Assembly: GCA_034359265.1 (NCBI GenBank)
Contig: CP136893.1
Span: 24,374,001 to 24,438,000, forward strand
Length of the DNA: 64,000 nt
DNA from: Canna indica
Lineage: Eukaryota > Streptophyta > Magnoliopsida > Zingiberales > Cannaceae
Direction of reading: 5' to 3'
Shown here: piece after piece, positions 1 through 10,810 of the stretch
Layout of the letters: every line of letters starts with the position of its first letter
How positions within the stretch are numbered: the stretch's first letter is position 1
Made by a program: the position numbers and the translations under genes
The notes under the pieces: generated by a model
Told to the model about the DNA's origin: nothing
What the model saw: the letters and a program-made list of their open reading frames with translations, nothing else
Database searches by the model: none

Positions 1-161
1 ACTCTCTGCTACTCGCCTTCGCCCTCTGTCGACAGCAAGTGCCGCTCCGGTCGAAACTCGTCGATGTCACCTTCACCCTACACGTGCAACGCCGACATCG
101 ACGAGTTCCGACCGGAGCGACACCTGCTGCCGACGGAGGGTGAAGGCGAGTAGTAGAGAGT
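1..161. repeat. GC-rich imperfect inverted repeat (68-bp arms)
   Basis: Bases 1-68 and 94-161 are imperfect reverse complements (about 8 mismatches by eye) around a 25-nt loop. The outer ends read ACTCTCT...AGAGAGT and the inner ends GATGTC/GACATC. The segment is clearly more GC-rich than the sequence to its right. The left arm starts at the first base of the window, so the structure may extend further left. No protein family was recognised in it. It could be an inverted duplication of a gene fragment or the end of a fold-back transposon. Confidence 0.75.
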
Positions 162-311
162 GAAAATAAACCACGGGCCTGACTTCGCGATCTTGAATTG
201 CCCTTCAGCATCGGGAAGCGGAAGTGCCCCGGTGCACTGCTGGGGGTGGTCATAGTGCTGGTGGCTCTGGCCACGCACCAATAGGCTGACGTGACAAGTT
301 CGGATTAAAAT

Positions 312-800
312 TTTTTAACTTAATTTATATTTTTTTTATTCTTTTGGAATAACGTGGCAAGTTTAGGTTAAAAAAATATAAACCAAGTTGTTAATTATGA
401 TGCCACGTCAACAACTAACGGGGCGATTAACATCAAGTAGACATGACATTAGAATTGATGTAAATTCGTAAGTACAGATTATAATTGATGCAAATTAAAA
501 TATGGGTTAGATTTGTTAATTTCGTCAAAGTATGTGTTAGATTTATCAATTTTAAAATCAACTTAGTTTATATTTTGTTTATTCTTTTGGAATAGGCTAC
601 GTGGCAAGTTCAGATTAAAGAAATATAAACCAAGTTGCTGACTAAGATACCACGTCAGCAACTAACGGGATGATTAACAACAAGTAGACAAAAGATTAGA
701 ATTAATGTAAATTTGTAATTATAAGTTATAACTGATGTAAATTAAAAGATGAGTTGAATTTATTAATTTCGTAAAAGTACGAATTAAATTTGTTAATTTT
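312..800. repeat. Direct tandem duplication, ~245-bp unit, two copies
   Basis: Matching landmarks recur about 243-247 bp apart: ATTCTTTTGG at 338 and 581, GTGGCAAG at 354 and 601, CCACGTCA at 403 and 650, and the GTTAGATTTGTTAATTT-like ends. The two copies are diverged and AT-rich and contain no reading frame. A third partial copy of the start (GACGTGACAAGTTCGGATTAAA) lies just upstream near 290. Confidence 0.7.
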
Positions 801-830
801 TTCTAATTAATATGGTTTACTTTGTGTCCC

Positions 831-1934
831 CCAAAAGGTACTCGTACGTCTTTTTCACTTTTTGTTTACATTTTTTTATTCAAAATAGTACTAAATGAAA
901 AATCATTATTATTTTTTGCTTACATTTTAGTAGCACATTTTTAACATGCATGTGCTTAAGTTATGATACATATGTTTCACCTAACCATTTATAATTATTG
1001 ATAATTAAATTAGTACTTATTGTGATCTCCAAATTAATTTGAATAATACCAATTAATTAAGTTTTCGTTTCTTGATGATAATGATGTTTGTTAAATTGAA
1101 ACATTATTTAATTATTTTTATTTACTATTTTTTATACAAAAATTAGATTAATTTCATTTTAGCTTCTAAGATTTACATGAATTTTATTTTTGTTTCTAAA
1201 ATTTTAATACATTGTATATATTATCAATATTGTCTTCTTCTAATTTAAATAACGAACATTCTAATTCACCCATTGTTTTTTTTATTTCCTATGTAAAACA
1301 AATATTTCACATGACAAAAGGAGGAAATAATAAGAGACGAAGTTTAATATTTTATTTATTTGATGTTTGAATTAAAAGAAATCAAGATTAAAAAGGAGAT
1401 AAAAAAATTAATATTATTCGACGTGCATTGGATAAAAAAATTTTATTCAATCTTCTATACTTTTTTATAATGTAAGTCTTACATGATAAAATAAATAGAT
1501 CATAATAGAATATAAAGCGTACCACACGGATGATTAATTAGTGATGAATAAGAAATGAAAGCTATGAGTAGAGATGATTTCATAATAGTATTAATCTATT
1601 AATATATGATTAAAGTAAAACAAATGCTTGATAAGAAATATTTGTATTTAAGTTTTTCTACTTCCGAATTCTTTACAAAGTTTCTGCAATGTTAAAGATT
1701 TTTCATTAACCTACATTAATTATTTTTACAAATTAATGCCTTTTTAATTATTATTATTTTTTGGAGAAATAAAACATGAGGATTCGAACGAATTTAATAT
1801 TTTTTTGGAGTTTTTTAAGACTTTGCCAAAAAAATAATTATGATTTTGATAAATATTTTTTTAAAAAAATAATTTTGACAAATTTACTATAAAAAAAATT
1901 ATACATTTGACAAATTTCTCCATAGAGCTTTGGG
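831..1934. other. AT-rich intergenic DNA without recognisable features
   Basis: Very AT-rich sequence with homopolymer runs and stops in all frames. I see no conserved coding, no terminal repeats and no RNA gene. It forms the left flank of the hAT insertion; the target copy GCTTTGGG at 1927-1934 is its last part. Confidence 0.6.
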
Positions 1935-2364
1935 TAGAGGTGGCAATGGACCGGCCTGGGCCAGCCTAGGCCCGGACTCGAGCAGTCCCAGCCACCTCCG
2001 GGCCATGTCTGGCGCGGCCCGACAACACAATGGGTAGGGCCAGCCCGAGCCTAAGCTCGCCCATTCGGGCTCGGGCTTGGGCCGACTCGAATATTTAAAT
2101 ATTTAAATTTTAAATTTTAAAAATTAATGGCTAGGGATGAGTTTTAAACTTGGACCTCTAGTTTTATTTAAGATAGTTTAACCATTGTACTAAGCTTTAT
2201 TATCCATTGTTTAACATATTTTCTATCTGTAAAACAGTACAAATTAATAAAAAGATTTTAAAAAATCAAATTATAATTAAATTTTTATTTATCTTTAATA
2301 TAAAAATATTCATGAAACGATAAAATAATTTTTTAAATATTATAATACACTACTGGAATAATGG

Positions 2365-2655
2365 GCATCAGCAACGGCGCCAACCGTGACAGAAAATCGC
2401 GTCGCTGAGAACTTAGTAACGGATCAGCAATGGTCGCTCAGGCGGTTGCTAAAAATATTATCAGCAACGGTTTTGCCACGGACACGAAGCCATTGCTGAT
2501 AACATTAATAGCAACGGGTAGTGAGTTTGTAGCAACGTTGTTAGTAAAAGATCGTTACTAAGCCGTTGCTGTAGGTCATCAGCAACGGCTTTCGATACAC
2601 TTTTAGCAACGACTTTCCCACGGACGGCCATGGGAAAGCCGTTGCTGATGATGTA
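2365..2655. repeat. Subterminal repeats of CACTA 1, 3' side
   Basis: Many direct and inverted copies of a 10-12 bp motif close to ATCAGCAACGGC, e.g. at 2368, 2460 and 2579, mixed with GCCGTTGCTGAT copies. In En/Spm elements such repeats bind the second element protein; that role here is inferred from the family. Confidence 0.85.
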
Positions 2656-2999
2656 AACCTGAAAACGAAAAAATTTAAAATTCCAAATTTCCATTGATAC
2701 ATATCAACATTATCTGATACATAACTCACATACCTATACACCCATACACGCATTCATTCACACATCACAAATACACCAAGATATACATCAAAATAATTAT
2801 ACTTATATTTATAATTATCCACAATAGTATAAAAACTATTCAAATACAAAATTGAAGTATCAATATCCAAACAAAATAAATTAAACAAGTATAGTATCTA
2901 AGTAACAAAGTCAATATAAAAAAAATCTCACGATGACGATGGAGGATGGTCTGGATCATATGGCGGGGTCTGGAGTGCTTGAGTGTACACCGGCGTGGA

Positions 3000-4449
3000 C
3001 TAACTCGAGGATGATAGATCAGATGATGCCGAAGAGATGTCTGCTCCGAGATGACCTAACATGTTACGTAGCATAACATGCATCTTCGCCATCATCTGAC
3101 TCTGGCGCTCCATCATCTCAGTCTGACGCGCAACTGTCTCCTCTAGTGTCATTATCCTTCTACTATGATCATAACTGGATCTGGAGGTGGACGACCGCTC
3201 ACCAGCAATCGAAGGGGTCGATGCCCCAAGTGGCCCTAGCATGGCTCGCGCATGACCACTATCTGCAAATCCATATACGCGGCCATGGTCCCAGCCACCT
3301 GCGGCCTCGACCCACGCTGCTGCGTCAAAGTCCTCGGGGGTACCCCCGCGCTGCACCACTGTCTGGCTGTAGGTCTCCTACTCGAGTTTGATTTTTGTTT
3401 AATATTTATCATAAAACTTAAATTATAAATATATAATGAATAATTTAAACAAATATATAGTTACCATAATGTATGCAGCACGGTTGTCGATGTACTGCCT
3501 CGTCCCATGTACTCGACGGTGGGTCCGCTCAAACATCGCCATCGGGGAGGGTCGGTGGACAATCTCGTCATCCGACACCGTCGTCTACGTTTACAAAATA
3601 AATACATTAATTAGTACACATAATAAAAAATAAAATATATAATTAAAAGGTATACTTACCATACGGTTAGCGTGCACTACAAATGCAATAGAGCCGCCGG
3701 TGTGACGCGCTGCTCCCCCCGACATGAGATTTCTAGTCGCATTCCTAGAAACCTCCTGCCATCGATCCGTCAACCATATTCCCACGAGATGGTCCCATAT
3801 ATCCGGAGTAATTCAATCGGGGCCGTATCCCCGAGTCTCTGTGATGTTAGTAGTTCCAGCTCGTGCCATCGCTTGGGACCGGGCCTGCCCCAGCTGCCCG
3901 TTGTACCTCACCCGGACAATAGCCTCCCAGGCAGCGTAAATGAAGGACCTCTAGTCCTAAGCCCATGTATAGCGAGCCTGCAAAATAATAATATCAGTAC
4001 TAATATTAATCATCATGCATGTATATATAAAAAATAATACGTGCCTCAAACTCGCGCCATAATATGTCGACGTGCTCACTAGGCACGTGAGACCATGTAG
4101 GCCATGCCCCGTGCATGTATCGTCGAATGGTAGAAGAAATGCTCCTCGGCACTTCTTCTTGCTCGAACCTGCACAACAAAAATAAAATTTAATATTATAT
4201 TATGATATAATGAATTTGTAATGATTCATAATTCATGATATATTACCGCTCCTCAATCACGTTAATAAATCTACGTGGCTCTGTGGCTGGTGGAGGCTGC
4301 CACCTGTTCGGCCCGCGTGGCCGCCTGCGTCTGGATGTACTAGCCTCAGTAGTATCACCAGTAGGAGGATCAACAGCACTAGTAAGTGCTGGAGTCTCAT
4401 CGATCGGAGACTCCGAAGCTCTCCTGCGACGAAAACCACGACCAGACAA
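3000..4449 (-). pseudogene. CACTA 1 gene 2, plant transposon protein (Transposase_24-like)
   Basis: This is the second gene of the element, read right to left. Exon 1 starts at an ATG at 4449 and encodes an arginine- and proline-rich start (RRRRASESPIDE, then RRRRPRGPNRW). It splices from GAGGAGCG (about 4249) to the AG near 4170 and continues VIEERFEQEEVPRS. Later exons give ARYTWA, AAWEAIVRVRYNG, GGAARHTGGS and ERTHRRVHGTRQYID. The last exon (3000-3359) gives GGWDHGRVYGFADSGHAR and a coiled-coil-like RQTEMMERQSQMMAKM. Stops in the middle exon (after ARYTWA and GYGPD) show it is no longer functional. The equivalent protein in En/Spm elements binds subterminal repeats; the exact homology here is from recognisable family phrases only. 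Confidence 0.75.
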
Positions 4450-4508
4450 ATCTGTCGAATAGACATATAATCAGATTATTGTATAAATAGTAAAAATATA
4501 TTTTACAA

Positions 4509-7500
4509 TTATTCTTCATCATCTGAGTAATAGTCTTCGAATTCTTCCTCTTCTTCCTCTTCTTCATCTTCAGCTTCCTCAATTTCATGATCGTCATCAT
4601 CAGCATATTCAACTTCTAATTGAATTGACGTTGTGTCTACATCCTTGAGTATTGGAATAATATGATCGACAGCAGGAGAATCATTTTCTTGATAGAAATC
4701 AACTGTCATATCAGGTATCAGCTCATTTTCTCCTGCTATCAGATCAATTTTTTCTCTACCTTTAGTCTTACAAACTACACGCCAATCTGCTCTATCTTTA
4801 TTTCGAGCCGGATACTTCGCATAATATACTTGTTCGGCTTGTGATGCCAATATAAAAGGCTCATTTGCTACCAATTTAGATTTGTAATTAACCTCAACAA
4901 GTTTGTATTTTGGATGAACTTTCATGCCCCTTTCTGTTGTATCGAACCAATGACATCTAAATATGATAACTGATTTCAAGCCGAAATAGTGCAACTCTAT
5001 CACTTCTTCCACCAGTCCATAAAAATCCATATCACATTCAATATAGGTTATCCCTTTCACGCAGACCACGGTATTTATCGTCTTCTTTGTAAAAGCATAT
5101 TCCACCGTGTGAAATTTGTAGCCATTAACAAAATATCCGCTATACGACGACACTAGTCGCAACAGTCCACTAACAAACTCAAATCTTCTTTCATCTATTT
5201 CAGCTCTGTGATCTTTGTTGTAAGTCTGAATCCAAGTAGGGAAATCACGATTTTGTAATCTCTCCAATTCTTCATCGTTGTGAATAGAGTATTTTTGCAC
5301 CATCTCAATATCAAATATTTCAATGAATTGTTCAATCTCTTGACAATTGAGTAATACATACAAGTGTGTTAAATGATACTCTTCCTCGCTTAAGTGTCGA
5401 GATGGACGAGAACCAAAAGCACAACCAGAGTGACAAAATATATTTAAACGTCCATCGGAATGTCGAACACCCCCGTTGTCGTTACGTGGAAGTCGATCAA
5501 ATCTTGTATGTACTGTCGATTCAAAGTAAAATGAGCAGAATATTGAAATTTCTTGGATGATGTACGATTCAGATATTGATCCTTCAACAGCTGCGGTGTT
5601 CTTTACTTTTTTCTTTAGACGATTCATGTATCTTTCAAATAAGTACATCCACCGATATTGAACGGGGCCACCAACTCGTACCACGTATTCCAAGTGTATC
5701 GGTAGATGCTCCATCGAGTCAAAAAATCCAGGAGGGAAAAACTGCTCCAGCATGCATATGATTTCAATAATATTACTTTCAAGTGTTGACATATCTTTGA
5801 CTCGAAGGACATTTGCATAGATGTTTCTAAAAAACATACTTAATTCAGTCAACGAACCCCAAATATTATCAGGTAGAAGATCTCGAAATGCGATCGGAAG
5901 CAATCTCTGCATGAATACATAACAATCATGGCTCTTCATCCCCGATATTTTGCAATCATCGACGTTCACACATCGAGATAAGTTAGAGGCATATCCATCG
6001 GGTAATCTGAGTTCTTTTACCCATTGACAAACATCTTCGATATGTTGTTTATTTAACACATACGGGGCCTTCGGTTTCAGATATCGTCTGTTGACCTTTG
6101 GTAACTCTAACTCTGGTCTTTTACAAAGTATTTTCATATCATGTCGGGCTTTGACATTATCTTTAGTTTTTTTGGAAACATCAATCAAAGTGTTGAAAAT
6201 ATTATCAAACACATTTTTTTCAATGTGCATGACATCTAAATTATGTCAAATCAGTAATGAACTCTAATAGGGCAATTCCCAAAAGATACTTTTTTTCACC
6301 CAGTTATGTGTTTGACCAAAGTCTGACACTCTTTCATTGCGACCAAATACTATCTCTGATAGTGTTGAAACACGTGCTAACATTTGTTCACCAGACAACA
6401 TCGGTGGTGACCCATCTCTTTCGACTCTGCCCTTAGTAAATTTATTACGATTCCTTCGATACTGATGGTTAGCCTGTAGGAATCGACGATGACAATCAAA
6501 GATTGAGATTTTTCGTCCGTTCTGAAAACTGATTGATTTAGAGTGTTCCATACAATACAGACAAGAGAGTTGGCCGTGAGTGCTCCAACCAGACAACATG
6601 TCGTACGCCGGAAAATCATTGATTGTCCACAAGACCGCGGCCTTTAAATTAAAGTTTTGCTTCCGATGACAATCATAAGTGACAGCTCCCTCAGTCCACA
6701 ATGTTTTCAATTCATCTATCAAGGGTCTGAGAAACACGTCAATTTCTTTTCGCGGACCCTTAGGACCCGGAATAATCATCGAAAGATAAATAAATTCATC
6801 TTTCATACACATTGACGGTGGTAAATTATAAACTGTCAGCAGCACTGGTCAAACTGAATAAGGAGTTACAGAATGTCCAAACAGATTAAAACCATCTGTG
6901 CACAATCCCAATCTGATATTTCTAGTATCCCTAGCAAATGAAGGATAACATGTATCCAAATGTTTCCATGCTTCACTATCGGATGGATGAGTCATTATTG
7001 TATCATCACGACTTCTTGCATGCCAACTCATGTAGGGGGTCGTCTTTTTCGACATGAATAATCTTTGAAGCATTGGTGTTAGTGGAAAATACTGAAGCAC
7101 CTTAAGCGGGATATTTTTATGTCGAACCGATTTCTTCGCATTGTAACGAGGATATTGACATACAGGGTATTTATCCAACTACACATTTTCTTTATAATAT
7201 AAAATGCAATTATTTTGGCACACGTGTATTTTTTTATACCAAAGCCCCAATTTTCTCATCAGCTTTTTAGTTTTATAAAAAGTTGGCTTAAACTTGTTAT
7301 CAGTAGGCAACATTCCATGAATCAATCCTGCAATCCGATCATACGCAACCCCGCTGATATTACAATCGGCCTTGATGTTTAGGAGCTATGTCATTGCTGA
7401 AAACCTAGTGTATTTAGGAAAATTCTCATACAAAGGTTCATCGGCAGCTTTCAACATCTCGTAAAATTCTGCAGCTTCTTTATTCGACAATTCAATCTGT

Positions 7501-7976
7501 ACCGCAGTTTGTACTTCTGTGATATCAATCGCTGTAGTATCTGGTGGGACTGATATCTAAGTAACTGGCCGATCAACATTATCATTCAGGTGGAATTGAC
7601 CCCCAAGACTATCAAGTATCATAGTTCTATAGGGATTAGATTGACTGGATGAAGAAGCACCAGCAGAGGAAGATTCACCATATGTCTGAACGACAGGATT
7701 GCTCGACGTCCCGACTTCACGTGACTCCCCGTGACAAGTCCATAGAAAATATCTTGGTGCAAGTCCTTTGCTATATAGATGCAAAGTGGCAGTCTCCCGA
7801 TCCAAAAATCGTCCATTCAAACAAATGCGACACGGACATCGGATTTTATCACCGACGCTAACGAATTTCCGATTCTAATAGGCGAAATTTAGGAAGTACG
7901 TTACGCCTAATCAAAACTCATTCGTTAAAGCTCCACGATCAAGACGTCGGTACATCCAACTTCGATCAGCTGACAT
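4509..7976 (-). pseudogene. TNP2-type CACTA transposase (element 1), with in-frame stops
   Basis: Read right to left. The likely start ATG at 7976 opens MSADRSWMYRR, followed by the transposase-associated domain (CPCRICLNGRFLDRETATLH, 7820 region). The TNP2 catalytic region follows (LTPMLQRLFMSKKTTPYMSW near 7080; PPSMCMKDEFIYLSMIIPGP near 6810; DMLSGWSTHGQLSCLYCMEH near 6560). After that come the DUF4218-like block (AFRDLLPDNIWGSLTELSMF), the DUF4216-like block (FYGLVEEVIELHYFGLKSVI) and an acidic tail ending at 4509. A long open stretch of 573 codons (4509-6230) survives. Upstream the frame is broken by stops at positions where family members have Trp, Arg or another codon, mostly explainable as C-to-T or G-to-A changes. 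The protein would cut the element ends; it is now inactive. Confidence 0.88.
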
Positions 7977-8049
7977 GATTCTGTCAATCAATGACAATTT
8001 CTTTGGTTAATGCCTTTAGGTGAGATTGTCCTATTCCATTCGGGATTTA

Positions 8050-8235
8050 TGTTATTCATATTGCACTAAGTACTTCTTTTAACCGCTAACTTCATTCTAA
8101 ATTTTGGCAGCATCTCCCTACAGTTCTCCGAATACGCATATCATCTGGGCGCGTATCGGAGAACAAGAGAGATGCTGCCGAAATTTAGAATAAGTTAACG
8201 GTTAAAAGAAAAACGTAAGTGCAGTACAAATAACT
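8050..8235. repeat. Long palindrome upstream of the CACTA 1 transposase
   Basis: Arms at about 8063-8137 and 8149-8224 are reverse complements with few mismatches. Their cores read TTCTAAATTTTGGCAGCATC and GATGCTGCCGAAATTTAGAA, with GTTCTCCGAATACGC opposite GCGTATCGGAGAAC around an 11-nt centre. It lies between the transposase start and the 5' terminus of the element, so it would form a hairpin in the leader RNA. Only one arm is left in CACTA 2. Confidence 0.85.
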
Positions 8236-9059
8236 ATATTCCCAAATTGTCCAATCAGGGACAATTCAAGAATTGTACGTCGTGTAAAAAATCATCTACT
8301 TCTTTTACACGAACATACAACCCCCGAACGGATATAAGGTTTTGCTAAATCATGCCCGACTCGTCGATGCGTACGTGAAACATATAAACTCGTCGGATGG
8401 ATGATTATTTTCTAAATGTTTCGAGTCAGTTCGAGTCCATATTGGACAATTCCGACACAAGTCCAAATTAAACGATTCCGGCGGGAGTACGAAATGAACG
8501 ATTCTGATGCGCGTCCGAAGTGGACAATTCTGATGCGAGTCCACTGAGGACAACTCCGGACTAATTAACAATATTTTAACTAATTAATTAATATTAATCT
8601 ACAATATTTTAACTAATTTAAATAATCAACCTACCATTATTAAATATTAATCTAACTAAATTAAACTAAAAATTAATATAAACTCTAAAAATTAATCTAA
8701 ACCCTGAAAATTAATCTAACAAATTAAATAATTAATCTAAACAAATTAAACAAATAATTAATTAACAATTAAATAATTAAATAAAAAATTATAAAAATAT
8801 CATTTTCGGCGCCGGAGTCCAGTGTCCGAACACTGTACAAGCTCCGGCGGCGACCATCGATCGAAACCCTAAAAATAGGGTTTCAGCTAGATTTTACTTT
8901 GGGATCAATGGGGAAGGCCGAGCAGCGAGAAATACCTGAAATTGGCGATTGAGGATGGATGGCAGCGTCGGCAGCGTTGTCATCGGCAGCAGCGGCGAGA
9001 GGCGGGAGGAGCAGGCGGCGGCAGCAGCGAGAGGAAGAAGGGCGGGCACGATTTGCGAC

Positions 9060-9310
9060 CTATATAAACTTATCAGCAACGGCTCACTCGCCTGTTAGAA
9101 AGCCGTTGCTGATAAGTTATCATCAACAATGACTCACTTGTCCGTTAGAAAATCATTGCTGATAATTAACATCAGCAGCAACGGCTCGCATGTCCGTTAG
9201 AAAGTCGTTGCAGATACAACATATTTGCAACGGCTTGAGCGGCCGTAAGAATGCCGTTGCAAATAGCAATGGCTTGAGCAGTCGTTGCTGATAGCCATTG
9301 CTGAAAACCC
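9060..9310. repeat. Subterminal repeats of CACTA 1, 5' side
   Basis: A dense array of AGCAACGGCT motifs and inverted GCCGTTGCTGAT/GCTGATAAG copies (9067, 9100, 9177, 9228, 9260), typical for the transposase-binding regions of En/Spm elements. The block is almost the same as the left subterminal block of CACTA 2 (9680-9910). Confidence 0.85.
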
Positions 9311-9456
9311 AATTTCTAGTAGTGATAGACCGCACCTTAAAAGGTTGCCTACGTACCTTCTATAGTTAAACTTGTACTCCCCAATGATTAAACTATAGAA
9401 TGATCAAGTCTACGTAGTTCTTTTTACATTTTTAATCACCCGTAGTCCCCGATGAT

Positions 9457-9661
9457 TTAACTTATACTTGGACCAACAGCACCAGCTTCGCTTGTTTGAG
9501 CTTCCTCCTCTCCCGATGATGAAGTGTCGTGTCCTCCCTTATCTTGTAATCTATCTTTAGCATCTAACCAGTCTTTTAAGCAAATGCGCATTTCAACCAT
9601 TTCTACAATCATTCGGCTCCTTCTTTCGTCGAGAATTCTATTTTCTGCACTAAAACAAGAC
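9457..9661 (-). pseudogene. hAT transposase, C-terminal part (dimerisation domain)
   Basis: Read right to left this encodes ESCFSAENRILDERRSR, RICLKDWLDAKDRLQ and a short Ser/Glu-rich tail ending in a TAA at 9457-9459. The conserved hAT block (SxxCFSxxxR...LxxxxVEmxICLKDWL) is recognisable. It joins in frame to ILTIPVSIVAS encoded at 15512 and beyond once CACTA 2 and one TCG copy are removed, so the 5.8-kb insertion split a single coding exon. Confidence 0.9.
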
Positions 9662-10810
9662 TCGCACTACTAGAAATTGGTTCTTCAGCAACGGCCGATC
9701 AAGCTGTTGTTATTTGCAACAGCGTTCTTACGGCCGCTCAAGCCATTGCAGATATGCTGTATCTACAACGGCGGTCTAACGAACACGTGAGCCATATATT
9801 GCAGATATTAATTACCTTAGCAAAGGCTTTCTAACAGACAAGTGAGTCGTTACTAAAGATTAACTTATCAGCAACGGCTTTCTAACGGCTAAGTGAGCCA
9901 TTGCTGATAAGTTTATATAGGACACGTGATCGCGCCCACCCTATTCTTCCTCTTTCGCTGTCGACGCCACCGCCCCGTCCTCGACCTCCGGTTCCGACCT
10001 CCGCCTCCCGTTCGATTCGAGGTATTTCTCGTCGTCTCTGACCCCCTATTTGTTAGAGTCGGCTGAAATCCTTAAAATAGGGTTTCAGCCGGCGGCCGAC
10101 GGTTTATGCAGTGTTCGAACACTGGACGCGGGCGCCGGAGTCCACCGGACTACGGTGCTGGAAATGCTTATATAATATTATTTTTATATATTTTTAATTT
10201 TTAATTAATTGTTTGAATTAATTATTTAATTAATTATTTAATTAATTGTTTAATTTGTTAGATTAATTTTTAGGGTTTAGATTAATTGTTAGAGTTTAGA
10301 GTAATTTTTAGATTAATTTAGTTAGATTAATATTATGTTTTAGATTAATAATTGTTGGTTAATTATTTAAATTAGTTAAAATATTGTAGATTAATTCTAA
10401 TTAATTAGTTAAAATGTTAATTAGTCCGGAGTAGTCCTCACTGGACTTGCGCCGGAATCATCCATTTCGGACTTCCGTCGGAATCGTCCAATTTGGACTC
10501 GTGTCGGAATTAATTGTCCACTATGAACTCGAACTGACTTGAAACATTTAGAAAGTAATCATCCATCTGACGAGTTGATACGTTTCACGTACGCATCAAC
10601 GAGTCGAATATGATTTAACAAAACCTTAGATCCGTTCGGGGGTTGTATGTTCATGTAAAAGAAGTAGATGATCTTTTATACGATGTACAACCCTTGAATT
10701 GTCCCTGATTGGACAATTTGGGAATATAATTATTTGTATTGCACTTACGTTTTTCTTTTAACTGTTAACTTATTCTAAATTTCGGTAGCATCTCTCTTAC
10801 GTAATGCACA

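Larger units (their letters stand above)
2348..9324 (-). mobile_element. CACTA (En/Spm) transposon 1, 7.0 kb
   Basis: Terminal sequence CACTACTGGAATAATGG at the left and TTTCTAGTAGTG at the right (reverse complement CACTACTAGAAA) are CACTA termini. The 3-bp TSD ATA is present on both sides (2345-2347 and 9325-9327). Both subterminal regions are packed with ATCAGCAACGGC-type repeats in both orientations. Two genes lie on the minus strand: a TNP2-type transposase (4509-7976) and a second protein gene (3000-4449), the usual En/Spm layout. It is inserted in the hAT sequence downstream of the hAT transposase stop codon. It is complete in structure but the transposase has in-frame stops. Confidence 0.95.

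Noticed and set aside
4397..4612. Lys/Met-rich open frame
   Set aside because: Out-of-frame reading of the acidic GAA/GAG tail of the CACTA transposase.
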